DNA of 64,000 bases from Sulfitobacter sp. THAF37 (GTDB lineage: Bacteria; Pseudomonadota; Alphaproteobacteria; Rhodobacterales; Rhodobacteraceae), in contig NZ_CP045372.1 in assembly GCF_009363555.1 (NCBI RefSeq), forward strand, positions 1,623,501 to 1,687,500. The letters run 5' to 3'. The position numbers and the translations under genes were made by a program. Of this stretch, positions 8,886-17,268 are shown piece by piece (the first letter of the stretch is position 1; every line of letters begins with the position of its first letter). Below the pieces are notes generated by a model that ran no database searches, was not told the origin of the DNA, and saw only the letters and a list, made by a program, of their open reading frames with translations.

Positions 8886-10123
8886 CCCCCCTGCGCAAGC
8901 ATCTGGGTCAGGCGCCGTTTCAGATGCGCGATCCCCGGCTGCATCAGGAACTCCGACGTCAGCCGCGCGTGGGCGGCCTCTGCCATCCGCGCGGCACGCG
9001 CCGGGGCGGTGGCAAGGTCGGTCATCGCGGCGGCCAGCCGGTCGGGGGCGTCGTCGCTCAGCACCCCATGGGTGCCGTTGTCGATGAATTCGGGAATGGC
9101 GGAAACCGGCGTGCTCAGGATCGGCAGCTTCTGGCTGGCCGCCTCCATCAGCACATTGGGCAGGCCGTCGCGGTCCCCGTCCGCCGCGATGCGCGACGGC
9201 AGCACGAACAGATCGGCGGCGCGCATGGCCGCGATGACCTCCGGCTGGTCGCAGGCCCCCCGCCAGGTGATCCGGTCGCTGACACCGTGGGCGTCGGCGC
9301 GGGCACGCATCTGTGCGTCCAGCGCCCCGCCACCGATGTGTGTCCAGTGCCAATCCAGGCTGGCGGGCAGCAGCGCCAGCGCGTCGATCAGGTTGTCAAA
9401 GCCCTTTTTCTCGACCAGCCGCCCCACCGACATCATCTGAAAGGGGGCGTCGGCAGCGCGCAGCGTCCGCTCCGGCGGGGCGGGGAAACGGCTCAGGTCC
9501 AATCCGTGATACACCAGATCGACCCGGGCGGGCGTATCGGCCAGCCCCTGAAGATGCGCCGCCCCGAAAGCGGTGCAGGTCGCGCCAAAGGCGGCGCCGT
9601 GGTGCCGCGCCGACAGCTTTTCGCGCAGCTCCCAGTCGGGCGAGGTCCAGATGTCCTTGGCATGGGCCGAAAAGGACCACGGCATTCCCCTCAGGATCGC
9701 CGCGTAGCGCGCGACCGAGGAGGGCGTGTGCAGAAAATGCGCATAAAGGCCCGCAACGTCCTGCGGCAACTCATGGGCCATGACGCAGGCCTGCCCCCAG
9801 CGGCGGCGGCGGTTGGGGGTGTCGTCGCGGCCCAGATCGTCGGCAAAGGCGGCAGCGGCGGCATCGAAACCCGGCAGGTCGGCGGCCGCCCCGATGGCGC
9901 GGGCCACGCGTTTTGGTTCATCGCGCAGGTATTCCGGCAGGTACCGCACCTGCGCCTTCAACCGGTCGTGCAGCGGATGCGTCTTGCGGTCTGTGGGGTG
10001 CCGCAGCGACCATATGTCGAAGTCCAGCCCCGCACCCTCAAGCGCGACGAGTTCCTGCGCGATGAAGGTTTCGGACAGGCGCGGCCAGCCCTTGACCACC
10101 ACGGCCAGCCTGCCTGCAGTCAC
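8882..10123 (-). CDS. Glycosyltransferase family 4 (colanic-acid type) protein
   Basis: The 413 aa product carries an N-terminal KGWPRLSETFIAQEL segment typical of exopolysaccharide GT4 enzymes, then FSAHAKDIW, SVGRLVEKKGFDNLIDAL, and the donor-site E-X7-E in SRIAADGDRDGLPNVLMEAASQKLP. The chosen GTG start overlaps the upstream gene's stop as GTGA and matches where family similarity begins; longer readings lie inside the neighbour. It is the second gene of the seven-gene chain. A cell-surface glycan product is inferred. Confidence 0.87.
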   Translation of the reverse strand: MTAGRLAVVVKGWPRLSETFIAQELVALEGAGLDFDIWSLRHPTDRKTHPLHDRLKAQVRYLPEYLRDEPKRVARAIGAAADLPGFDAAAAAFADDLGRDDTPNRRRRWGQACVMAHELPQDVAGLYAHFLHTPSSVARYAAILRGMPWSFSAHAKDIWTSPDWELREKLSARHHGAAFGATCTAFGAAHLQGLADTPARVDLVYHGLDLSRFPAPPERTLRAADAPFQMMSVGRLVEKKGFDNLIDALALLPASLDWHWTHIGGGALDAQMRARADAHGVSDRITWRGACDQPEVIAAMRAADLFVLPSRIAADGDRDGLPNVLMEAASQKLPILSTPVSAIPEFIDNGTHGVLSDDAPDRLAAAMTDLATAPARAARMAEAAHARLTSEFLMQPGIAHLKRRLTQMLAQGG

Positions 10124-11433
10124 GCGCGGGCCTCCTGCGCCATCAGGGCACGTGCCCTTGTGACCACCATCTCCAGCCCGTCCAGTAGCCCGTCCGCCCC
10201 TGCCATCGACGGTTTGTCCTGCTGCGGCAGGGCACGGATCGCGTCGATCATCGCGTCGGCGGTCATTCCGTCGCGGGTTTCGTCCAGCATCCGCACCAGT
10301 CCGCGCTGTTCGGCGCGGCTGGCCCTGATCCATTGCTCAAGCCGCGGCTTAGTGCGCGGCACGATGATCGCGGGCTTGTCAAAGGACAGGACCTCGCAGA
10401 ACGTATTGTAACCGCCCATGCAGATGACCCCTTCCGCCCGGGCGAACAACGCCTCGATCCGGCTGTCGAAACCCGTGGCAATCACGCTCCCGCCCAGCTT
10501 GGCCACCCGCGCGTCAAAGGCCGCGCGGACCTCGCCCGACAAAAAGGGGCCGTAGACCAGCACCGCGTCCGGTCCCAGCGAGGGATCGTTCTCGTAAGCT
10601 TCCAGCACCAGCGAGACCATGGCAGCCCCATCGCCGCCGCCGCCCGGCGTGACCAGGATATAGGGCCGTTCGGGCACATCGGAGGCGTCGGTGACGCTGC
10701 GGCGCAGATAGCCTGTCCAGTGCATCCGGGCGCGGGTGGCTTGCGACAGCTCCAGCCCCTCGGTCGGATCATAGACATCGCGGGCACCATAGACCCAGAT
10801 CTCGTCATAAAAGCGTTCCGTCGCCTCGATGGCACCCTTGCGCGCCCATTCGGCCCCGATCACCGCGGGTTCGTCCAGCACATCCCGCAGGCCCAGCACG
10901 CAGGGAACCTTGCCCTTCCTGTCCAGCCATTCCAGCGTCGGCAGCAGCTCTCCGCGAAAGCCGGTCGGTTCCTTGTCCACGATCAGCAGGTCGGGCTGGT
11001 ATTGTTCCACCGAAGTCTGGATCAGACCGGCCCGCAGGGAGGTTGTCTGGTCGATGTCCATACCCAGCGTCTGGCTTATGTAGGACCCGTCGGGCAGCTT
11101 GGTCACACCGGGCAGGCGGATGTGATCGACCCGCTCGGGAAAGGTAAAGCGCCCGGCCACCGGAGATCCGGTCAGGATGATCGCGGACGATTTGTCGTCC
11201 CCCTTGGTCAGCGCCGTGGCCAGGGCACGCGACCGGCGCAGGTGGCCCAGCCCGAAGGTGTCGTGGCTGTAGAACATGATCCTGCGGGATGTGGCCCGGC
11301 GTGCCAGGCTGACGGTCTGTGCCATTCGTTCCATTTGGCCCCGCTCCGGTTCCGAGTTCATCAGGACGCGGCCCGGTGGCTCGCTTGTTGTGGACGGCTG
11401 GCGCGGCGGACCGGCACGAAGGGAAGTAGACAT
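10120..11433 (-). CDS. MurG-like glycosyltransferase, first gene of the glycan operon
   Basis: The 437 aa product has an N-terminal acceptor domain (IMFYSHDTFGLGHLRRSRALATAL, near residue 52) and a C-terminal donor domain with VICMGGYNTFCEVLSFDKPAIIVPR, the same GYNT module seen in the gene at 6101. The first 50 or so residues are polar and may not be translated: MERMAQTVSLARRATSRRIMFYS offers later ATG starts. Being the most upstream gene of the chain, it should carry the operon promoter in the 206-bp divergent gap shared with the MscS gene. Confidence 0.82.
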   Translation of the reverse strand: MSTSLRAGPPRQPSTTSEPPGRVLMNSEPERGQMERMAQTVSLARRATSRRIMFYSHDTFGLGHLRRSRALATALTKGDDKSSAIILTGSPVAGRFTFPERVDHIRLPGVTKLPDGSYISQTLGMDIDQTTSLRAGLIQTSVEQYQPDLLIVDKEPTGFRGELLPTLEWLDRKGKVPCVLGLRDVLDEPAVIGAEWARKGAIEATERFYDEIWVYGARDVYDPTEGLELSQATRARMHWTGYLRRSVTDASDVPERPYILVTPGGGGDGAAMVSLVLEAYENDPSLGPDAVLVYGPFLSGEVRAAFDARVAKLGGSVIATGFDSRIEALFARAEGVICMGGYNTFCEVLSFDKPAIIVPRTKPRLEQWIRASRAEQRGLVRMLDETRDGMTADAMIDAIRALPQQDKPSMAGADGLLDGLEMVVTRARALMAQEARA

Positions 11434-11639
11434 TGGCGGGCAGGTTGCGGCATGGGCGGTCTTTCCGGTTTCAGAGTGGCAGCCCGTGGCGCCTGCTTTC
11501 CGCTATGCCACAGATTACACGGCTTTGTAAAACCTCCGGCGCGAAATTCAACGCCACAGGCCACGCAGGGCGGCGCTGCGGCGATTGCAATGATTTGTCC
11601 CATGACATAGCGTGATCCGACCTGATGGCGGGGGAAATC

Positions 11640-14078
11640 ATGCGCTACCTCTTATGTCTCATCGTGGCGTTGATGATATGTCTGCCCGCACCCGATGTGC
11701 GGGCGCAGGGGCTGGGGCCGCTGGTGACGCAGGATCAGGCGCCAACGACGCAGGCCGAAGAGAAAATCGAACAGATCATCCGCAAGGCTGCCGAAAACGG
11801 TGTCGGAGTGGTGGTGATCGACAGCGACGGCAACCTGCTGAACCAGCCCGCCACAGAACCGCCGGATGCCGCGGCGGATGAGGAAATGGCGAGCTCACCT
11901 CTGATGGCGGCACAGGAGAGGGCGACGCACTTGCGCGCCGCCCTCGCCGAGCGGCTGCTGCGGCTGCCCGATGCCTTCAACGAGGTTGTCTATATCCTGC
12001 GTGCAGCCAGCCCGGATGGCACCATCCGGGCCTTTGGCAGGATACTGCTACTGTGCCTCGCGCTGTTCGCGGTCGGGGCCCTGTTCGAAAGGTATGTCTT
12101 CGGCAGGCGGATCATGCGGGGATATGTGACCGCCCGCGTGCGGGACAATCCGCGCGGCTATGTCGAAAAGATGCCCTTTCTGGTGATGCGTTTCGCGGTT
12201 GGGGTGGTGGGAATCCTCGTGTCGATGCTGGTCGCCTATGTTCTGGGCTTCATCATCTTCGGCACGCAGGATGACACGGCGGTGCAGTTCACTGTGGCCC
12301 TGATCAACATCGGCTATTTCATGTGCCGTCTGGTTGCCGGGATCTGGCGGATGATCCTGTCGCCGTTTCTCAGCCAGTACCGGATTCCGCATTTCAGCGA
12401 CCGGGACGCAAAGCGGCTGCACCGGTGGCTTTGGATGCTGGCCATCCTGGATGTCTGCACGATCCTGTTCGGAATATGGATTGCCGAGCTGGGTCTGAAC
12501 TACGAAGTCTATGCCTTTCTTTCCGCGATGATGTCGGCGGGTATCGTTCTGATGAACATCCTGATGGTCCTGATCAACCGCCGCGCGATCAGCCTTGCGC
12601 TGCGGAACGGGAAATCCCTTGCGGAATGCAGTTTACTCGTGCGGTTCCTGTCGCGGGCATGGGCGCCGGGGATGATCGTCTACGTCATCTTTGCCTGGCT
12701 CGAACTGACCGCTGATCTGGTTCTGGGAACCCCGTCGTCCATCCCGCTGATCGCGGGGGCCTACGGGATCACGATGTCGATCATCGTGGTCTACGGTGTG
12801 ATCAACTACCTGATCGAACGCAACTTTGCCCGTGCGCGGGCGATACGCCGGATGAACGAACGGCTGGCGCAGGAGGAAAGCCAGGAAGCCGACCTGATCG
12901 CGGCGGAAAAGGCGCATGACCTCAACGCAGACGAGAATGTGGCGCGGCTGGAAGGCGACCTGGCCGAGACCCGTGCCGCCGTCGCGGAAGAGGAACAGCG
13001 TTTGAGCCATATGCAGTACCAGCATCTGAATTCCTTTGAGGCTCTGGCCGGTCGCGTGGCGGGTATCCTCGCCTTTGTCGCGGGGACCTATGCGTTCTTC
13101 TATATCTGGGACAACGATGGCGCACGGATGGTCGAAAGCTATGCCGACCGGTTTCTCGACATCCTGACGATCATCTTTATCGGATATATCGTCTATCATG
13201 CCTTTCGCATCTGGATCGACAACAAGATCGCCGAGGAAACCGGCGACGAACAGGACGTCGAACTGGGGGATGAGGGCGGCGGTTCGTCGGCAAGCCGGCT
13301 TGCGACGCTGTTGCCGCTGTTTCGGAATTTCATTCTGATCCTGGTGGTGGTGACGTTGCTGCTGATCGTGCTGATGCAGATGGGCATCAATGTCGGACCC
13401 CTGTTCGCCGGTGCCGGTATCGTCGGCGTGGCGATCGGTTTCGGCTCGCAGGCGCTGGTGCGCGACATTTTCGCCGGGGCGTTCTTTCTGTTCGACGACG
13501 CCTTCCGCAAGGGTGAATACCTCGACGTGGGCGATGTGAAAGGGACGGTCGAAAAGATCTCCGTCCGGTCTTTCCAGCTGCGCCATCACCTGGGCGCGCT
13601 GCACACGATCCCCTTTGGCGAATTGCAGGTCATCACCAACTACAGCCGCGACTGGGTGATGATGAAGCTGCCGCTGCGCGTGACCTATGACACGGACGTC
13701 GAAAAGGTGCGCAAGCTGATCAAGAAGCTGGGCCAGGACCTGCTGGAAGATCCGGTGATCGGGGACAATTTCATTCAGCCTCTGAAATCGCAGGGCGTGA
13801 TCGAAATGCAGGACAGCGCCATGATCATCCGGGTCAAGTTCATGACCAAGCCGGGCGATCAATGGCTGGTGCGCAAGAAGGTTTACGAAGAGATACGCGC
13901 CCTGTTCGAACGCGAAGGGATCAAGTTTGCGCATCGCGAGGTGACTGTGCGTCTGGCCGATGGCAAGGTCGAGGACCTGAGCGAAGCGGACCGCAAGGCG
14001 GTGACCGCCGCGGTCCAGGCCCATATCGAGGAGGAGGAGGAGGCAGGCGCCGGGGGCGGTGCCGGAGACGACCGGTGA
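11640..14078 (+). CDS. MscS-family mechanosensitive ion channel, large
   Basis: The 812 aa product has a cleavable signal peptide (MRYLLCLIVALMICLPAPDVRAQ) and a long periplasmic and multi-helix N-terminal region. A coiled-coil-like acidic stretch lies near residues 410-455 (LAQEESQEADLIAAEKAHDL…). The MscS pore and beta domain starts near residue 590 (GAGIVGVAIGFGSQALVRDIFAGAFFLFDD), followed by the cytoplasmic cage. It is much longer than E. coli MscS (286 aa) and resembles the MscK/YbdG-type large channels. The ATG at 11640 is preferred over one 15 nt earlier because GGGGG lies just upstream. Confidence 0.88.
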   Translation: MRYLLCLIVALMICLPAPDVRAQGLGPLVTQDQAPTTQAEEKIEQIIRKAAENGVGVVVIDSDGNLLNQPATEPPDAAADEEMASSPLMAAQERATHLRAALAERLLRLPDAFNEVVYILRAASPDGTIRAFGRILLLCLALFAVGALFERYVFGRRIMRGYVTARVRDNPRGYVEKMPFLVMRFAVGVVGILVSMLVAYVLGFIIFGTQDDTAVQFTVALINIGYFMCRLVAGIWRMILSPFLSQYRIPHFSDRDAKRLHRWLWMLAILDVCTILFGIWIAELGLNYEVYAFLSAMMSAGIVLMNILMVLINRRAISLALRNGKSLAECSLLVRFLSRAWAPGMIVYVIFAWLELTADLVLGTPSSIPLIAGAYGITMSIIVVYGVINYLIERNFARARAIRRMNERLAQEESQEADLIAAEKAHDLNADENVARLEGDLAETRAAVAEEEQRLSHMQYQHLNSFEALAGRVAGILAFVAGTYAFFYIWDNDGARMVESYADRFLDILTIIFIGYIVYHAFRIWIDNKIAEETGDEQDVELGDEGGGSSASRLATLLPLFRNFILILVVVTLLLIVLMQMGINVGPLFAGAGIVGVAIGFGSQALVRDIFAGAFFLFDDAFRKGEYLDVGDVKGTVEKISVRSFQLRHHLGALHTIPFGELQVITNYSRDWVMMKLPLRVTYDTDVEKVRKLIKKLGQDLLEDPVIGDNFIQPLKSQGVIEMQDSAMIIRVKFMTKPGDQWLVRKKVYEEIRALFEREGIKFAHREVTVRLADGKVEDLSEADRKAVTAAVQAHIEEEEEAGAGGGAGDDR

Positions 14079-14114
14079 TCCGTCGACAGGGCGGGGGGAC
14101 GGGCCCGTCGCGCT

Positions 14115-14142
14115 TTGACAACGCAGGTCGGGAACCTATGTC
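14115..14142 (+). promoter_or_regulatory. Candidate sigma-70 promoter for the MBL-fold gene
   Basis: TTGACA at 14115-14120 is followed after 16 nt by TATGTC at 14137-14142, ending 27 nt before the ATG at 14170. The -35 is perfect and the -10 is weak (three of six). Confidence 0.4.
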
Positions 14143-14169
14143 TTTGGCAGATTGAACAGGAGGATCACA

Positions 14170-14943
14170 ATGTCACAGACCCGCCGTCATTTCCTTGCCA
14201 CCTCTGCCGCAGCAGCGGGTGTCGTTACGCTTCTTCCCTACGCCGCCCGCGCGGCGGCGCACGCGGGTGATACCTTTGAAACGGATGCCGGTCCGATCAC
14301 CGTGCATCCTGTGTCGCATGCGTCTTTCGTGATGGAGACACCCAAGGGGACGATTTATGTCGATCCGGTGGGCGAGCCCGCGCAATATGCGGATTTCCCG
14401 CCGGCCGATCTGGTGCTGATCACCCATGAACATGGTGATCACTACAATGCCGAGACGCTGGCGGCGCTGGTGGGCGCGTCCACGCAGCTGATCACCAACC
14501 CGGCGGTCCACGATATGTTGCCCGAGGCGTTGCGCGGCAAGGCCAGTGCCGTCGCCAACGGCGAGACGGCGCAGTTCGCTGAGATGAACATCGAGGCAAT
14601 CCCGGCCTACAACACCACCGAAGAGCGCAAGAATTTCCATCCCGAGGGGCGGGACAACGGATATGTGCTGAACTTTGACGGGTTCCGGGTGTATATCTCG
14701 GGCGATACCGAAGACATTCCCGAAATGAGGGAGCTGTCGGACATCGACCTGGCATTCGTTTGCATGAACCTGCCCTTTACCATGGATGCCACGGCTGCGG
14801 CCTCGGCCGTTGCCGAGTTTGCGCCGACATATGTCTATCCCTACCATTACCGGGGCCGCGATGGCGGTACTCAGGATCCGGAAGCCTTTGCCAGTGGCGT
14901 GGGCACCGAGGTCGAGGTGAAGATGGGCGACTGGTACGGCTGA
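14170..14943 (+). CDS. Tat-exported MBL-fold metal-dependent hydrolase (UlaG-like)
   Basis: The 257 aa product starts with a twin-arginine signal (TRRHFLATSAAAAGVVTLLPYAARAAA) and carries the metallo-beta-lactamase motif HEHGDH (His86 to His91), a GD segment at YISGDTEDIPE, and a late HYRGRDGGT. This pattern fits UlaG-like L-ascorbate-6-P lactonase relatives, although the periplasmic location argues against that substrate. The ATG at 14170 is chosen for its CAGGAGG ribosome site; an upstream in-frame ATG would spoil the Tat signal. It is probably monocistronic. Confidence 0.88.
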   Translation: MSQTRRHFLATSAAAAGVVTLLPYAARAAAHAGDTFETDAGPITVHPVSHASFVMETPKGTIYVDPVGEPAQYADFPPADLVLITHEHGDHYNAETLAALVGASTQLITNPAVHDMLPEALRGKASAVANGETAQFAEMNIEAIPAYNTTEERKNFHPEGRDNGYVLNFDGFRVYISGDTEDIPEMRELSDIDLAFVCMNLPFTMDATAAASAVAEFAPTYVYPYHYRGRDGGTQDPEAFASGVGTEVEVKMGDWYG

Positions 14944-14979
14944 TCCGGTTTCGAACGGGCATGCGCCCGTCCGACCGGG

Positions 14980-15031
14980 GCGAGGGGCGCTGCCCCTCGC
15001 GCTCCCCGGAGGTATTTTCGGCATAAAGAAG
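14980..15031 (+). terminator. GC hairpin plus TATTTT…GAAG gene-end motif
   Basis: A perfect hairpin (GCGAGGGGC / GCCCCTCGC, loop GCT, 14980-15000) lies 37 nt after the MBL-fold stop. It is followed by CCGGAGGTATTTTCGGCATA and AAGAAG (15006-15031). The same hairpin-plus-motif arrangement recurs at 61618-61659 and 40630-40673. Confidence 0.6.
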
Positions 15032-15088
15032 GGCAGGGCGGCGCGACTGGTGACTGCAGCTTTGCCCCCTGCTGTGCCGGAAGGGGCG

Positions 15089-16243
15089 TCAGCTTTTGTA
15101 GGGGTCGAGTGACGCGCGCAGCCCGTCCCCGAGGAAGTTGAACGCCAGCACCACGATCACGATCGGCAGCATCGGGATCGCGGTCCACCAGTAGATTTCA
15201 ATACTGGCAAGGTTCTGCGCATCGTTCAGCATCACACCCCAGCTTACCGCCGGGGCGCGCAATCCGAGGCCGAGGAAACTGAGCGCGGTTTCGCCCAGGA
15301 TCATCGCCGGGATCGACAAAGTCGCGCTGGCGATCAGGTGCGACATGAAGTTGGGCAGCAGGTGTCGACCGATGACCCGCGCCGGTTTCGCGCCCATCAT
15401 TTCGGCGGCTTTGACGAATTCCTCTTCACGAAGGGACAGGAACTTGGACCGCACCGCGCGGGCGAGGCCGGGCCAGTCCAGGATGCCGAGGATGATGGAG
15501 ATGATGAAGAAAACTGCCACCGGGCTCCAGTTCGAAGGGACCGCGGCGGAGAGCGCGAGCCAGAGTGGCAGTTCCGGCAGCGAGCGCAGGATTTCGATTG
15601 CCCGGTTGACGATCCAGTCGGTGCGTCCGCCGAAGTAGCCCGCCATCGCGCCAAAGGTGATGCCCAGCAGGAAGGACACGGTGATGCCGATCAGCCCCAC
15701 CGTCAGCGACAGCTGTGCGCCGTAGAGGATGCGGCTGAACACATCGCGGCCCAGCCGGTCGGACCCCCACAGAAAGATCGTCGCCCCCTCGGGTGCGCAG
15801 AACAGGTGGGTGTCGGAGGGGATCAGCCCGAAGAGGTTGTACCCGCTGCTCTCGCAGAAGAAGTCGAGCGGCATCGGCGTCGTGGTGTCCGTGGTGTAGG
15901 TCCAGCGGAAGTTTTCGAGATCCGCCTCGGCGGTGATCGGATAGACGAAAGGTCCGATGAACGTCCCCTCGTGCCAGAGGTTCACGCTTTGTGGCGGGGC
16001 ATAAAGATAGTCCGCGCTGCGTTCGTTCGGGGTGTAGGGCGCGATGAAGCCCGCGACGGGCAACATCATGTAGCACAGCAGAAGGAATACGCCGGAAATT
16101 AGCCCGATCCTGTGCCGCTTGAACTTGCGCCAGGTCAGCCGCGCGGCGGATGCGTCCATCTCGGCGCGTTCGGGGGCGCTGATGTCGGTGTCGTCGGACC
16201 AGGGTTCGCGGTCGACATATCGGGTGTCGGGCTGGATGCTCAT
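15089..16243 (-). CDS. Oligopeptide ABC transporter permease (YejE-like)
   Basis: The 384 aa product has one N-terminal membrane helix (GLISGVFLLLCYMMLPVAGF), a roughly 100-residue periplasmic segment, then the BPD_transp_1 domain with the EAA-loop MMGAKPARVIGRHLLPN near residue 290. The large periplasmic insertion and overall length fit the YejE/AppC type rather than short OppC. Two cysteines in the insertion (FFCESSG and HLFCAPEG) could form a disulfide. Its ATG overlaps the stop of the other permease by 4 nt, so the pair is co-translated. It is the last gene of the operon. Confidence 0.92.
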   Translation of the reverse strand: MSIQPDTRYVDREPWSDDTDISAPERAEMDASAARLTWRKFKRHRIGLISGVFLLLCYMMLPVAGFIAPYTPNERSADYLYAPPQSVNLWHEGTFIGPFVYPITAEADLENFRWTYTTDTTTPMPLDFFCESSGYNLFGLIPSDTHLFCAPEGATIFLWGSDRLGRDVFSRILYGAQLSLTVGLIGITVSFLLGITFGAMAGYFGGRTDWIVNRAIEILRSLPELPLWLALSAAVPSNWSPVAVFFIISIILGILDWPGLARAVRSKFLSLREEEFVKAAEMMGAKPARVIGRHLLPNFMSHLIASATLSIPAMILGETALSFLGLGLRAPAVSWGVMLNDAQNLASIEIYWWTAIPMLPIVIVVLAFNFLGDGLRASLDPYKS

Positions 16244-17268
16244 GCGTCACGCGCCCCGTAGCGGATTCGCGGGTCGAGCAGCACCAACAGCATGTCCGAG
16301 ATCATCGTGCCCACGAGGGTCAGGAGCGCCACGAACATCAGCACGAAGGCGGCAAGGAACTGATCCTGGCTTTTCAGCGCGGCCAGAAGCGCGGGCCCGA
16401 TGGTCGGCAGGGCCAGAACGACCGACACCAGCACCGAGCCGGAGACCATGGCGGGCAGAAGGTTGCCGATATCGGCAACGAAGGGGTTGAAGGCCATGCG
16501 CAGCGGGTACTTCGCCAGCAGCCGGGTGGGCGCGAGCCCCTTGGCGCGGGCGGTTTCGACGTAGGGTTTGCTCAACTCGTCCAGCATGTTGGCGCGCAGG
16601 CGCTGCATCATCGCCGCCGCCCCGGAGGTGCCGATGACGAAGGTCGGGACGATCAGATGGATGGCGATGGATTTTACCTTGGCCCAGCTCAGCGGTTCGC
16701 CTTCGAAGGTCGGGTCCATCAGGCCGCCGATGGGAATGTCGAAATACTTGTGCCCGTAATAGAACAGGATCAGGGCCAGCAGGAAGTTCGGCGTCGCAAG
16801 ACCGAGGTAGCCGGCGAACCCGGCGGTATAGTCCGCCCAGGTCTCGGCCTTTGCCGCGGCAAGCACACCCAGCGGCAGGGCCACGACATAGACAAAGAGC
16901 ACGGCGGCAAGGTTCACCAGAACCGTCAGCCAAAGCGCATCGCCCACGATCTCTGACACCGGCCGGTCGAATTCGAAGGACCAGCCGAAATTGCCCTGGA
17001 TCAGCCCGGAGAACCCGTTCGGGCCGGGGGCGAAACCGACCCAGATCAAGTATTGCTCCCACAGTGGCCGGTCGAGCGCATATTCCGTCCGCAGGAATTC
17101 GGCCTTGGCCACGCCTTCGGCCTGTCCGGTGGCGCGCAGTTCCGCGATCTGGTTGGACAGGTAGTCGCCGGGGGGCAGGTTGATGATGACGAAGACGAGG
17201 ATCGACACCACCCAGAGTGTCAGCAACATGGTGATGAAGCGGTAGACCGCGTACCTCAGAAAGGTCAT
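16240..17268 (-). CDS. Oligopeptide ABC transporter permease (YejB-like)
   Basis: The 342 aa product is an inner-membrane permease. It has the N-terminal helix of the OppB/YejB group (MTFLRYAVYRFITMLLTLWVV), an extended periplasmic loop, and the EAA loop ETARAKGLAPTRLLAKYPLR near residue 245. The ATG at 17268 overlaps the binding-protein stop as ATGA, and its own stop overlaps the YejE-like start, so binding protein and both permeases are translationally linked. Confidence 0.93.
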   Translation of the reverse strand: MTFLRYAVYRFITMLLTLWVVSILVFVIINLPPGDYLSNQIAELRATGQAEGVAKAEFLRTEYALDRPLWEQYLIWVGFAPGPNGFSGLIQGNFGWSFEFDRPVSEIVGDALWLTVLVNLAAVLFVYVVALPLGVLAAAKAETWADYTAGFAGYLGLATPNFLLALILFYYGHKYFDIPIGGLMDPTFEGEPLSWAKVKSIAIHLIVPTFVIGTSGAAAMMQRLRANMLDELSKPYVETARAKGLAPTRLLAKYPLRMAFNPFVADIGNLLPAMVSGSVLVSVVLALPTIGPALLAALKSQDQFLAAFVLMFVALLTLVGTMISDMLLVLLDPRIRYGARDA

